Part shown: positions 54,557 to 64,000 of the stretch, piece after piece
How positions within the stretch are numbered: position 1 is the stretch's first letter
Layout: each line of letters opens with the position of its first letter
NCBI GenBank assembly: GCA_021234155.1
Contig: JAJEKV010000047.1
Coordinates: forward strand, 9,154,033-9,218,032
Direction of reading: 5' to 3'
Length of the DNA: 64,000 nt
Source of the DNA: Isoetes taiwanensis
Taxonomy: Eukaryota; Streptophyta; Lycopodiopsida; Isoetales; Isoetaceae
The notes under the pieces: generated by a model
The model's database searches: none
The model's input: only the letters and a program-made list of their open reading frames with translations
What the model was told of the DNA's origin: nothing
Position numbers and translations under genes: made by a program

Positions 54557-54996
54557 CTGAGCTATGGTGAGTGTGATTCCATTCCGAATGCATTCTCTTG
54601 TTCTCTATTTTTTAGTCCTCTATTTTTTCCAATGCATTACGGTTCTTCATCGATTTGTCGGAGAAGAATGCTATCTTTTAACGACAAACTTGAAGCGCCG
54701 AGTAGGCTTATGTAAAATCGAAGATCTGAATCAAGTTCCATGTGTCATGGTGTTCCTCTTGGAAAGCTTGGTTTACGTAAGATTTCCATTATAAAGCTGC
54801 AATTACGAAGATGAGGCTCTTCCAAGAAGACATCCGGTGGCGTGATACGGTTGGTGGCGTGGGCACATTTGTAGCATGGCCAAAAGACCGTGCGAAAAAG
54901 GTATGTATATTTGGATATTCAAAAAAAAAAAATGAATATATCATAACATCTGCGTGATGTTGTGAATTTTGGATTCTTTGATGTTCTTTAGCTTGA

Positions 54997-55506
54997 TCAT
55001 ATCAACCCCATGAAACTACACATTAATGAAAATATGTAGTTTCTTGGGGTTTGGTCATCTTGGCTGGAGGGCATCAAAGGATTCAATGTTTTCGACATTG
55101 CATATAAAAAACATAATAAACTAAATGACATAAAAAATATAGTGCAAAATGCGCCAGGTAGCGAGTTTGTATTCATATTCAAAAAAGTGTATGTACATTT
55201 CTTCTTCGCAAAAAATGCCGGTAGCGAATTCTTTCTATCTCTACAATATGTCACATAGCCCCACTTCATCGGCCCAATCCATAAAAAGTCCCACACGAAC
55301 CACCACGATATGGCGGGATCCTCATCTTCCCTGCGGATGTCGAGTCTCCAAACCCGAGTGTTGTATCGATCCTTGATACTATAAAGCAAATCCTCGTACT
55401 TATTTGTTGGCATGAGCCTTACTAAGAGCATGAGGAGTCGATATGTCCATAGATGCGATGGAAGTGTACCCATGGCCCCCGTCTGGATGTCTATTGGATT
55501 CTCCAA
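54997..55506 (-). pseudogene. Unrecognised 169-codon - strand frame
   Basis: The N-terminal ~100 residues look like real protein ('SHLWTYRLLMLLVRLMPTNK', 'RYNTRVWRLDIRREDEDPAI', 'WDFLWIGPMKWGYVTY'). The remainder is hydrophobic and covers palindromic-motif and AT-rich sequence, so the true end is probably near 55,240. No family recognised. It is separate from the 51.1-53.5 kb pieces by about 1.5 kb. Confidence 0.35.
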
Positions 55507-55899
55507 CTCTCTTTGAGCGTTTTGAACAGCACACTCAAGTAATATCTTGTGCGGGGTCGAGTTGATGATGGTCGTCGGGGAAGTGTATTTGAACTAGAAC
55601 CATCGGATGCGAGGATCAGCTAGTGTCCATGCATAAGAAAAATCCATGGCACTAGAGCGAGAGAAATTAAGTCATTAGCAAATGATATATTACTCTCCCC
55701 ATAAAAGCGATTACGAACATACATAATTCAAAAGCGCGCCCGGTGGCGTTTGCTATGTTTTTTTCACAGATCTATTTTACACGCGCCTGGCGCGATTTGT
55801 ATAGAAACTAAAAACGCGCCTGGCGCACTTTGATTAACCTAATGGAAAATCGGAAACCAAAAATAGAAATGCGCCAAGCGCGATTTCTCCCATTCTAAC

Positions 55900-57520
55900 A
55901 TATTATTCTAACAGAATGCATAATCGTTGAATACATTATTTTAGTTCAATATTTAGTTCATTCTTTTAGTTCATTATTTAGAACAGATAGAGGAAGAGCT
56001 AGTGAAATAGAATAAGAGCAGATACAGCAAAATCATATAAGCATGATCATAGAGCAGATAGATCATAGAGCAGATAGATCATAGATCATAGAGCAGATAG
56101 ATCATAGATCATAGAGCAGATAGATCATAGAGCAGATAGATCATAGATCATAGCTCATAGATCATAGAGCAAGATCATAGAGCAGATAGATCATAGATCA
56201 TTATTTACTTCATTATTTTAGATCATGGCTTAGAACAGATAGAGGAAGACCTATTGAAATAGAATAAGAGCAGATCATATAGGCCAGATCACAGAACCAA
56301 TCCTGTGAGGAACTGCTTTATGTAAAATAACTACTTTATGTATATAACAGGAAATACTAACCTACTTGTGTTCAGTACCCGAGAATTGAGCCTTCTAACC
56401 GAGAAGCCGAGAAGCTTTAACACAAAAAACCAAAGTTATTCAAAGTCAGAGAGATTGTAGAGAGCCAAAAAACCAAAAAAACCAGAGACATTGTATAGAG
56501 CCTACAAACCTTTGAGCCGAAAAAACCTTTGAGCCGAAAACCCTAAAGCAGATAGAAGCCGAGAAGCAGATAGAAGTCGAGATTGATGCAGATAGAAGCC
56601 GAGAAGCAGATAGAAGTCGAGATTGATGCAGATAGAAGCCTAGAAGCAGATAGAAGCCGAAAACCCAAAAGCTCGAAAACAGATAAAAACAGATAAAAGC
56701 TCGAAAACTAGAAAAGCGGATAAAAGCTTCGGAGGCAGTTGAAGCCGAGAAAGATAGATTGACGATTCCTTAGGTCATGCAGCAGATAGATTGATTCCTT
56801 AGGTCATGCAAGAGATAGATTGATGCTTGTAAAGCAGAGAAGATAGATTGAAGGTAGATTGATGATGCCGAGAAGCAGATAGAAGCCGAGAAAGGAGAAG
56901 CGCCTGGAATGCCGAAATTGGAAGCAGAAGCGCCTGGAATGCCGAAATTGGAAGCAGAAGCGCTAATGTTCGAAAGTGTGAGAGAAAAGTTTGAAAAGGA
57001 AGACTAACTTGAAATAATAAGCGCTTTTAAAATTTCGTACAGCGCCATTATAACTTCATGAAAATTTATTACAAGGGTTAATTGTTTTAAGGACAATTAT
57101 TTTAAGGGTTATTAAGTTTAAAAGTTATGACTTATAAGTTTTTAAAATAGTTTTAAGTTAATAGTTAAGTTATAAGTTTAAAAGTTCATGAATTAGACTT
57201 CTAACCTTAAAACTTTTAACCTACAATAACTTTCCAACCTTAAATTTTCTAACCTATAATAAACTTCTTAACCTTAAAACTGCAAACCTATAATAACCTT
57301 AAAAGTTGTTTCTAAGGTTATTATAGGATACAAGTTTGAAGGTTACAAGTAGAGGGTTTTATTTTTATATAATGTTGAGGAAAATAACTTGGGGAATCCC
57401 ATTATATAAATAGAATGATCAAATAGAATAAGACATATGAGGCTTTCATTTATGAACATGTTAGTTAGAGGTTATTTGGATATGCTAACTTACTATATAT
57501 TTTTATGCATTCTAGGTCAA
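55900..57520. repeat. Central spacer of the transposon with minisatellites
   Basis: 56,035-56,215 is built from 'gatcatagagcagata' units. 56,555-56,715 contains 'gcagatagaagccgagaa' units. 56,890-56,960 has a tandem 'gcgcctggaatgccgaaatt' doublet. 57,100-57,340 has 'ttaaaagttataagttt' words and their complements. It lies between the - strand cargo and the + strand transposase-like gene, so both promoters would be expected here. No promoter could be pinned down. Confidence 0.65.
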
Positions 57521-60498
57521 TGGCATGCAAAATGCTAAAAAAAAACCCCCAATGATGCTAATCAAGGCAAGGAGAAATTCCCAACTAATGAACATGATGT
57601 CCAAGGAAAGGAAAATACCTCAAATGATGTTGATGATGGCAAAGGAAAGGAAAAGACTCAAATGATGTTGATGATGGCAAAGGAAAGGAAAAGACCTCAA
57701 ATGAAAAGGATGATGGCAAAGGAAAGGAAATTGTCCTTTATACTCGGGTCGATTGGAAAAACAAAAAGGTCAAGATCCTGCATGCATGCAACAGAGAGGC
57801 AGTAGGAGAAGGGATTATTGTTCTAGCGAGATCCTATCAATGCGGTGAATGATGAAAGATTAGGGGGAGGACAGGTTAGGTGTGGCAATCTCAAAATTAT
57901 ATGACAATTGGAAGGAAAAGGGTTCGAGGCAAACAAGAATGCCTAGCTTGTGTGAAGCAACTAGAGGTTCCAACTATTGTTGCATGGCCTAGGGGCGAGT
58001 ATTCAGCGGAGGGGAACTACACGTTTCCTTTAGATGTAGAACCATTGTCAACAATGTTCACACAGTGTAGCAAGAGGCCACTTCCAACTTTCAAACATTA
58101 TCCCACCAAAAGATGCAAGTCAGATTATGATTGTTCTCCTGAAGCTATGATGAAGGTTAGAGGAGGTGAATGTTGTTGTTTTTCTTGTGTTAGAATGTTC
58201 ACAATAGAGGAGTTGGTGGGAGCAAGAGCTACATATCGGGAACATAAGTGTGATAGCGGGGAGGAATTTCATGTACACCATATTTGGCTATGCAATTAGG
58301 GGATGAAAGATCAAAGAAGAAAAGATTCCCATTGAATGGAAAGTGGATATGTTCAAAAGCATGGATGGCTATACATGGAATTCCAACCTCTTCTTGGCAC
58401 AAACTGGCAAAAGAGACATGAAAATGGTAGTAAAATTGCATTGCATGGAAACAACGGCTGGTAAGGCCTACCTCAAGAACTATAGCTGCAAAGGAAATAT
58501 TTGAAAGATATGTGGATTTCAATGCGAGAAAACATGCCACATAAGAGTAAGAAGGATGAACAGGGGTAGAGTTATTGTTGAAAAGAGATTGCCATCCCAT
58601 TGTACCCGAGAAGAGCATATTAGAGGAAATAAATGCATTGCTTCGTGAACTTGGAGTAGCCTCTATATCCCAAACCCAGGTTTTAGTAGGCTATGGAATA
58701 AGCATTTCAAGCATGTGACCATAGCAACTTCAAACAACTTTGCCAAGTGCAATTTATGTGCTAAGTTGAAGGAGACACTAGATAAGGCATTGTGCAACCA
58801 AGTCTAAGGGCAAAGATAAGGGAACATATGAAGGACCATATGACAGATCAACTATCATGTAGATCAACTTATTGGATGTGGAGGACCTTATACGCAATGG
58901 AACCTAATAACTATCTATGTATTATACATGATAAAATGGACCAACAGAAGACTTGTCTTCCACAATTCAAGTACATTCCTAAGTCATGTGGAAGATCATA
59001 TCCTTTGCTTGATTTCAATGATGGGGCAATATTGCATAAAGGTTTCTCGAGACCTATTATGGCCATTTCGGTTTAGAGTTGTGGAGTGATGGTCCAGATT
59101 TTTCACATTGGGAGTATCATGAGGTGTTTAAGAAACTATGAGAAGGGTTACAATGGTAACCTACAGGATCCCCTGACTAGCCGGGCACTACATAGTGCAT
59201 TGTTGGATGGAACCCTAATAGTATTGAAAAGTTTAGCAAGGCAAGATTTAGGAGGAATGGACCTAATGAACATGTTGGAGCTTCAACATCTCGTGCTAAA
59301 CCTCGAGATCTGCCTTGAAAGCTCCTCTTGCAACTAGATAATTGTGCTGGTCAAAATAAGAACGGTGGATGTTTTCTTTCCTATCCTACTTAACAGTTGT
59401 GGGTATTTTTTGAAAAGAGTCAATTTGGGGTTCCTAATGCCCGGACATACTCATGAGGATGTGGATGCATTGTTTGGAAAATATAGTCATGTATTGAGGC
59501 ACAGACGGTTACCAACTTTCCTGGGCTATTGGAAATATTTCATGGATGTACAAATCCATCTCCTGTAGGATCTATCATAGAAGAAGTGCGATTGGAAGAG
59601 TTTTGTGGATGGTTATGCTCTCGACATGGAAGGTCATTCTAGACCTCTTCAATTCACTTTTGGGTGAGAGAAGGGATTCCAATCATGCAATGGAAAATGA
59701 GACCTTGAGGAGAAGTGGAGAGGTGGGGCAGAAATTTGGCACAGGGATGCAAATGGCAAGCCTATGATACCTCCTGGTCAACCAAAAGCTCTAAAACCAA
59801 CTGAAGAAGTCAAGCAATTGGGATTGACTAAGGATGGCATCAATGACTACATCAAGCATTGGCAAACTAATTCAGATGAGACTAATCGTGCATTGATAGA
59901 TTATTGGAAGAAGGTGATCAACTTGTTGGATGAGGTAGACACATCCTCGGAAGATTTGAAAGAAGGGTGGTTCCCTAAAAGTAAGTGGAAAACATTAGCG
60001 GTGCCGACGAAGATGATGGTACCATTAGTAGCATTGTGAAGGCATATGCTCCTCCTCAATCGATAAACACTATGTTGGTCCTAAGAAGGATAGGCCAAAA
60101 TATCTAGGCATGGATTGTTATGAACCTTCTACTGACGTGGAGTGCCACCAATTTGTAGTAGTAAAACCAGCAGATCTAGAGACCTATCCAGTGTGGTTGG
60201 GATGGACTATCTCGGATATTTGCAAAGAAGAAGGTGATGTTAACTTCAATAAGGTGCGCGTGGAATGGTGGTGTCCAATTACATCGGTTGAGTAATGTCA
60301 CAGATAAAGAAAGATATTGATTGTTGGACAAAGAGGTGGAGGAGAAATCCAAGTGATCACGATCTTTGGCTAGGCGTTGAAACCGTATTGTACTCGTGGA
60401 CTCCAAAACTATTCCTAGTAAAACAAATGAGAGTTACAATACCTCAGGATGTAAGGAATAAGGTTCTCATATCCTTGGGGATGCTAGTGGAAAAATGA
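57521..60498 (+). pseudogene. DUF7869-type transposase-like gene, multiply broken
   Basis: The pieces are collinear in several frames. A Lys/Asp/Glu-rich N-terminus with 'DDGKGKEKTSN' repeats (57,560-57,735) comes first. A Cys-rich region follows (57,920-58,260: 'CLACVKQ', 'ECCCFSCVRMF'). Then 'ICSKAWMAIHGIPTSSWHKL' (about 58,348-58,407), 'FAKCNLCAKLKETLDKAL' (about 58,740-58,793) and 'IIHDKMDQQKTCLPQFKY' (58,922-58,975). 'LDNCAGQNKN' (about 59,334) and 'GHTHEDVDALFGKYSHVLR' (59,440-59,500) come next. A C-terminal part follows with 'VRVEWWCP' and 'VLYSWTPKLF' (60,257-60,420), ending at 60,498. This order is that of plant proteins with a DUF7869 domain, often repetitive in plant genomes. The Asp-rich motifs suggest an RNase-H-like transposase, which is my inference. 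Stops and frameshifts occur throughout. It transcribes toward the right TIR. Confidence 0.7.
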
Positions 60499-60629
60499 AA
60501 AACAATTACTATGTATCTTTTCTACAGTTAATAAAAGTTGTGTACTACTTGAGTTCCATGATATATGATTTTATAATTTGAAGTTAAGGTGTGAGTTTAT
60601 ATTCCCGTGTGTGATTATATGTTAACGTC

Positions 60630-60705
60630 TATTCTAGTCTAAGGGCAACAAAGTTACTAAAAAAGTGAATTTAACAAAGTTACTAAAAAAGTGCAATATA
60701 AAATT
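60630..60705 (+). repeat. Subterminal direct repeat near the right TIR
   Basis: 'acaaagttactaaaaaagtg' occurs twice, about 25 bp apart (60,650-60,695), just inside the right terminal repeat. Subterminal repeats are common transposase-binding sites; that role is inferred. Confidence 0.6.
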
Positions 60706-60718
60706 TATCCCAAAATTA

Positions 60719-60750
60719 AGACATAATCCCAATTTAATTGAATGATGGTT
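60719..60750 (-). repeat. Right terminal inverted repeat (32 bp)
   Basis: A perfect reverse complement of 40,102-40,133, followed directly by TATG (60,751-60,754). Confidence 0.9.
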
Positions 60751-60754
60751 TATG

Positions 60755-61370
60755 GTCTTGAGTGAATTCTAAGAAGACATATAATTTAAGAATTGAATTG
60801 AATTTTATGGTTTACAGAAACCGGAAGGTCTATATGACCCGATACAAGAAAAAGCACAACAAGTCCATTACTGCCTAGGATTAAAAAAAATCTTTGCCTC
60901 GAATTGTGTTGGAGGGGAAAACCTTAGAAATAGTAGAGTCGTTTGCAAAAGCACATGTAATGGCAGATTAGGTGTAATCAAGTATATATATCACGCTTGA
61001 TTAATCGCAAACGCTGGGCAAATAGGAAGAGCGCATAATTCATCTTCAATGGCTCCCATCTAGAAACATTGATATACCTTGTTAAACGCTCTGCACTAAG
61101 GCAATGTGCACCTGTACAATGGATGCAATCATTCTACACCTCTTCATGGGCAAATGTGATAATGAGTAGTACTGTGGGCCATGGGCAAGTGTGGGATTCA
61201 TCTAGCTCTTGTGGTATTTTTGTTTTGACCTATTTCAAAGCACTAGGACGTTTGGCACTTATCACTTTTCAACCTTTAGTTATGGACATAGAAATCTGTA
61301 TACTTCAGGCAAATGTTAAAAATGTTCTTCATCCTCCTCCTCTAGAGTTCTTGACTCGCTAAGATTATGA
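60755..61370 (-). mobile_element. Diverged LINE 3' region flanking the transposon
   Basis: 'gaaggtctatatgacccgat' and 'ggaggggaaaaccttagaaa' match 33.4 kb and, more loosely, 25.4 kb. 61,045-61,190 ('caatggctcccat', 'acctcttcatgggcaaatgt') matches the C-terminal coding part of the LINE at 25.72-25.87 kb. So the DNA transposon landed in or beside an old LINE copy in - orientation. Confidence 0.6.
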
Positions 61371-61529
61371 GAGGATTGTTGGGTTGAAAAAACTCCTTCT
61401 CTTGGCTCACTAGAGCTCTAATAAAAACATGTAATTTAAGTTGAGAAGATGATGTAAGTTGGGCAATGTGTATGGTTAAAAATGTTTTTCATGTAGGATA
61501 TCACATGGGATACTATAATTTTTTCAGTT

Positions 61530-61636
61530 TCTTTTCTTTTCTCTTTTTTTTTTTTTTCTTTTTCTTTTTTCTTTTTCTTTTTCTTTTTCTTTTTCTTTTT
61601 CCTTTTCCTTTTCTTTTTCTTTTTCTTTTTCTTTGA
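61530..61636 (+). repeat. (CTTTTT)n pyrimidine microsatellite
   Basis: A pure C/T run made of CTTTTT and CTTTTCC units. The Lys-only frame on the other strand is an artefact. Confidence 0.95.
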
Positions 61637-61900
61637 AAGAAGACACATGTTAGCAACTGCAATGCTTTTGAATGCTTATCCCAAGGATACTCTTGAGTTT
61701 CTTAGTAGTTTAGGGCCATTGGAGAATTACGAATACGCAGAGGTTATAGACATCCGACATGCGATTTTGGCACATTGGGCACGAGGGCAAGAGTGAGGTG
61801 TAACATCATAACCAAATAACCTAAATTTTGGCAAAGAGTCAAGTAATAAGGATCAAGCATGAAGTGAAACGAAGGCGACCGACTACTGCTGAGGTTAAAA

Positions 61901-61974
61901 TTACCCTGAATGTGGCGCGTAATTTGTGATTTCGATCGAAATCACGCTCGAAGGTATCACCACATTTAGGGTAA
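61901..61974. repeat. Nested inverted repeat
   Basis: The outer arms TTACCCTGAATGTGG (61,901-61,915) and CCACATTTAGGGTAA (61,960-61,974) pair at 14 of 15 bases. Inside lies the perfect 20-bp palindrome GTGATTTCGATCGAAATCAC (61,926-61,945). It could be a regulatory or foldback remnant 680 bp upstream of the UXS start. Confidence 0.75.
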
Positions 61975-62616
61975 ACGTGTTTTTGGCCACCGACTACAAG
62001 GATGATGTGAAGACTTTGTGGAGAGGCAAGAAGTTGGGAAAGCTCACGTCACGTTTGAAGGCGTAGATGGGCTTCTATGGTGGGGTGCAATAGGAGGGCA
62101 ACACGTGGAGGGCTAGATCTTGTCCCAGCTCTAGGGGGCAAGAAAGGTGGACAAAGTCAAGTTTTATAGCGGTGGCACGAAAATACGCAAAAAAAATTTA
62201 TACGCAAAATTTTTTTATACGGCCTACCGGGAAAAAAAAAAATAGCGAAAACCTTTTTCTACATCTGGAGTCCCTTTTTCAACGGCCTCGCTAACTTAAC
62301 CGCGGTTTAGCCCTTAACCACACCGCGCTCTCGCACACATGGTTAAAGCTTCGGCCTTGGCCTCTGCAGCAGCAACAGCGCATGGGGTCGCCGTTTTGAT
62401 CGGATCTACACAGCATCTCTGCACCGCCGGACTGCAATTCTGCCCCCCCGTTTTTTTTCCTCCCAGGTTTTTCTCCTGCAAAAATCTTCACCCCTCGCTT
62501 TGGATCGAAATACTACCCCCCCTCGGTCTGATCTTTGAGGTTTTCGGTTTTTCTCCTCTCTTTTTTATCGCTGTTTTGTTTAAGGAATGTGATCCAAACG
62601 CTCCTGGGTCTCTGTC

Positions 62617-62623
62617 TATATAA
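62617..62623 (+). promoter_or_regulatory. TATA-like word before the UXS start codon
   Basis: TATATAA lies 30 bp before the ATG at 62,653. Taken as a TATA box this would leave almost no 5' leader. It may therefore be incidental, with the true start further upstream, where the GC-richer leader-like sequence (62,290-62,610) lies. Confidence 0.25.
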
Positions 62624-62652
62624 GACGATTGTGTTAAAGTTCCAAAGGTACG

Positions 62653-64000
62653 ATGAAGCAGATGAGTTTGAATCACAGGAGGCACGAGGATGGGGAGGAG
62701 GTAAATCCCAGCAAAGGGCAGGATTACTCTCCCAAGCCGGAAAAGCCTTGGGGTTTGTTTAGACCCATTGATTATTTGCTTAAGGAGCAGAGGTTAGCCT
62801 TCATTGTGATTGGCATGGTGCTGGCTACAGCATTTTTTGTCATGCAACCGGAGTTTTTGCAGTCAGATCACAGGGGTTCTTTGATTTCAAGAGGAGGGGA
62901 AGTACAACGGTCTAGGAGTGCTATTGAAAATCCGTTGTCTTCAAATTATGAGACTTCTTTTTCCAGACAGATAGATGTGCACCAAACTGGGGGCAAGATC
63001 CCGCAGGGTTTGAGAAGAAAAGTTCTGAGAGTGTTGGTTACAGGAGGTGCCGGATTTGTGGGCAGTCACCTTGTGGACAAGTTAATGGCCAGAGGGGACA
63101 ATGTTATTGTGGTTGATAATTTCTTTACAGGGAGAAAAGAGAACGTGATGCATCATTTTGGCAATCCGAGGTTTGAACTGATCAGGCATGATGTAGTTGA
63201 GCCTCTTCTGGTGGAGGTTGATCAGATCTATCATCTGGCCTGCCCAGCTTCTCCTGTTCACTACAAGCATAACCCAGTCAAAACTATCATATCCTTCTGC
63301 TGGTTAGATGCTATTTGCATGTGCTCTTAATTTTTATTAGATGCAGTGCTTATGTGCAGGCTTTTAAATGTTCATTATTTTAGTTTTTTATTTTACTTCT
63401 TTTGCCCTCTCTCTTTTTAATTTTAAATCTGTTCTTCTCTGCCATATATAGTTTTTCAACAACATTAACTTCTTAGAAGTAGTATGTATAATTCTAATTG
63501 GCTGTTTTAGAAATGCGTTTTAGATTTACTGTGGCATCCTTAATTCTCTTTTTTCACAAGACAAATGTTGTGGGGACCTTGAACATGCTGGGGCTTGCTA
63601 AGCGTGTAGGCGCTCGTTTTCTCTTGACCAGCACAAGTGAGGTATATGGAGATCCACTGGAGCATCCTCAAAAAGAAGAGTACTGGGGCAATGTCAACCC
63701 GATAGGTTTGTTATCTTTTCTAGTATCGTATCCATGGTAGAAAAATTATTATCAGCCATGCAACTATTAGAAAGAAAATGCTGTAAATATTTCTCATCTG
63801 TCTTGCAAATTGCAGGTGTGCGCAGCTGTTATGATGAAGGGAAGAGAACTGCAGAGACACTTACCATGGATTATCATAGAGGAGCCAATGTGGAGGTTAA
63901 TTTCTTTTTAAGATTCAAGGGCAGTTATTCCATATATCAAATGAATGAATTTGAGATTATTTCCCTTTGGTGCATGCAGGTCCGAATAGCCCGCATTTTT
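62653..64000 (+). CDS. UXS: UDP-glucuronic acid decarboxylase (UDP-xylose synthase), 5' exons
   Basis: The enzyme converts UDP-glucuronate to UDP-xylose for cell-wall xylan and pectin. Exons: 62,653-63,288, 63,558-63,705, 63,816-63,895, and 63,980 past the window end. A cytosolic N-terminus is followed by one membrane segment (about residues 48-67, '[17 protein letters not shown]'), a stem, then the Rossmann NAD site [14 protein letters not shown]. The order fits the type II Golgi-membrane UXS class. Downstream '[19 protein letters not shown]', '[19 protein letters not shown]', '[16 protein letters not shown]', '[11 protein letters not shown]' and 'VRIARIF' are family hallmarks, including the catalytic Ser/Thr and YxxxK (YDEGK). 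Introns 2 and 3 are GT-AG. Intron 1 is AT-AC. No defects were seen, so this is the one apparently intact host gene. Confidence 0.93.
63289..63557 (+). other. U12-type AT-AC intron (UXS intron 1)
   Basis: The intron begins ATATCCTT, the U12 5' splice consensus. It has TCCTTAAT at 63,537-63,544, a near match to the U12 branch site with the branch A 14-15 nt from the end, and it ends ...CAC. Splicing joins VKTI to KTNVVGT in frame (phase 0), exactly the conserved UXS sequence. A GT-AG alternative (63,303 with AG at 63,560) would create a stop at the junction. Confidence 0.85.

Larger units (their letters stand above)
48454..55889. repeat. Dispersed palindromic motif AAATCGCGCC / GGCGCGATTT (about 20 copies)
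   Basis: The best copies are 48,454-48,475, 49,764-49,786, 51,886-51,907, 51,920-51,942, 52,031-52,052, 52,248-52,270, 55,776-55,800 and 55,866-55,889. Weaker ones are 49,691, 51,998, 52,108, 52,141, 52,217, 53,516, 53,613, 53,680, 55,146, 55,211, 55,729 and 55,810. Each is 20-25 bp: AAAT(C)GCGCC, a 1-4 bp centre, then GG(C/TA)GCGATTTG. They cluster between the - strand coding pieces and are missing from 56-60.7 kb. The left half also occurs at 40,138-40,152. Confidence 0.8.
40102..60750. mobile_element. Large DNA transposon with 32-bp TIRs (contains a nested LINE)
   Basis: 40,102-40,133 and 60,719-60,750 are perfect inverted copies over 32 bp, starting AACCATCATTCAATTAAATT. TATG flanks both ends. 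The outside sequences join seamlessly in the paralogue at 33.28-33.48 kb. Without the nested LINE the element is about 12.6 kb. It encodes on + a DUF7869-type transposase-like gene (57.5-60.5 kb). On - it carries several decayed coding pieces: methyltransferase-like 49.98-51.1, FCP1/NIF-like 49.0-49.6, and unknown pieces 48.5, 51.6-53.5 and 55.0-55.5 kb. Many short palindromic motifs lie in between. All its genes are broken, so this copy is dead unless complemented. Superfamily assignment is open. Neither hAT nor MULE fits the 4-bp TSD well. Confidence 0.8.

Noticed and set aside
40102-60750. Treating the two 32-bp ends as a chance inverted pair or as ends of two unrelated MITEs
   Set aside because: A 32/32 match, a TATG duplication and contiguous flanks in the 33.3-kb paralogue make a single insertion the simpler explanation.
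61436-61648. Lys/Glu-rich protein on the - strand
   Set aside because: This is translation of the (CTTTTT)n run.
62339-62623. A 94-codon frame directly upstream of the UXS start as a separate gene
   Set aside because: It ends 30 bp before the UXS ATG and is composed of leader-like sequence with no domain. More likely 5' leader or an upstream frame.
63289-63560. GT-AG alternative for UXS intron 1 (donor at 63,303, acceptor AG at 63,560)
   Set aside because: It joins TG to A, creating an in-frame stop, and adds residues absent from the family. The AT-AC reading restores the conserved junction exactly.

Overview
The window reads as nuclear DNA of a land plant with a large, repeat-rich genome. 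Three plant-type genes are recognisable: a plastid-type amidophosphoribosyltransferase, an AIG2-like protein and a Golgi-type UDP-xylose synthase with introns. Around them lie plant-style LINE, LTR and DNA transposons. A DUF7869-type transposase-like gene and the overall repeat load would fit a fern or another non-flowering plant, but the sequence does not settle the species. Only about 2% of the window looks like intact host coding sequence.

Layout. 1-11.9 kb is satellite-like: multi-hundred-base to multi-kb purine (GA) tracts, always with purines on the + strand, alternate with a composite repeat. That repeat holds a GC-rich part, a tRNA-like A/B box pair on the - strand and a TTCTAGAA-type array resembling heat-shock elements. 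Two minisatellites (about 109 bp with heat-shock-like cores, and a 'gatactttggaattggtag' type) fill 4.4-6.9 and 7.8-8.1 kb. 11.9-17.5 kb is mostly featureless, with small tandem duplications. 17.56-19.07 kb is an intronless amidophosphoribosyltransferase gene broken by frameshifts. 21.7-22.6 kb is a foldback (paired MITE) structure. 23.96-28.66 kb is a gag-only LTR retrotransposon split by a 5'-truncated LINE. 29.8-36.6 kb is a mosaic of repeat fragments and a (GATA)n tract. 36.67-37.30 kb is an AIG2-like gene whose open frame hides compensating frameshifts. 38.76-38.89 kb is a long near-perfect hairpin.

The most striking object is 40,102-60,750. A 20.6-kb segment is bounded by perfect 32-bp terminal inverted repeats and a TATG direct repeat. 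Its flanks are contiguous in a paralogous copy at 33.28-33.5 kb, so it is very probably one large DNA transposon. An 8.0-kb LINE with ORF1 and ORF2 lies inside it near the left end, leaving about 12.6 kb of transposon. That DNA holds a decayed DUF7869-type transposase-like gene (57.5-60.5 kb, +). In the opposite direction it holds decayed cargo: a stretch with the motif order of a beta-class DNA methyltransferase, a fragment like an FCP1/NIF phosphatase (HAD fold), and unrecognised exons. About 20 dispersed copies of a short palindromic motif (AAATCGCGCC / GGCGCGATTT) are scattered between the - strand coding pieces and absent from the + strand gene.

The window ends in the first exons of a UDP-glucuronate decarboxylase (UXS) gene. 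Its first intron has textbook U12-type AT-AC signals. Many conserved frames in the window carry 1-nt indels. Most look like decay, but assembly indels cannot be excluded without reads.
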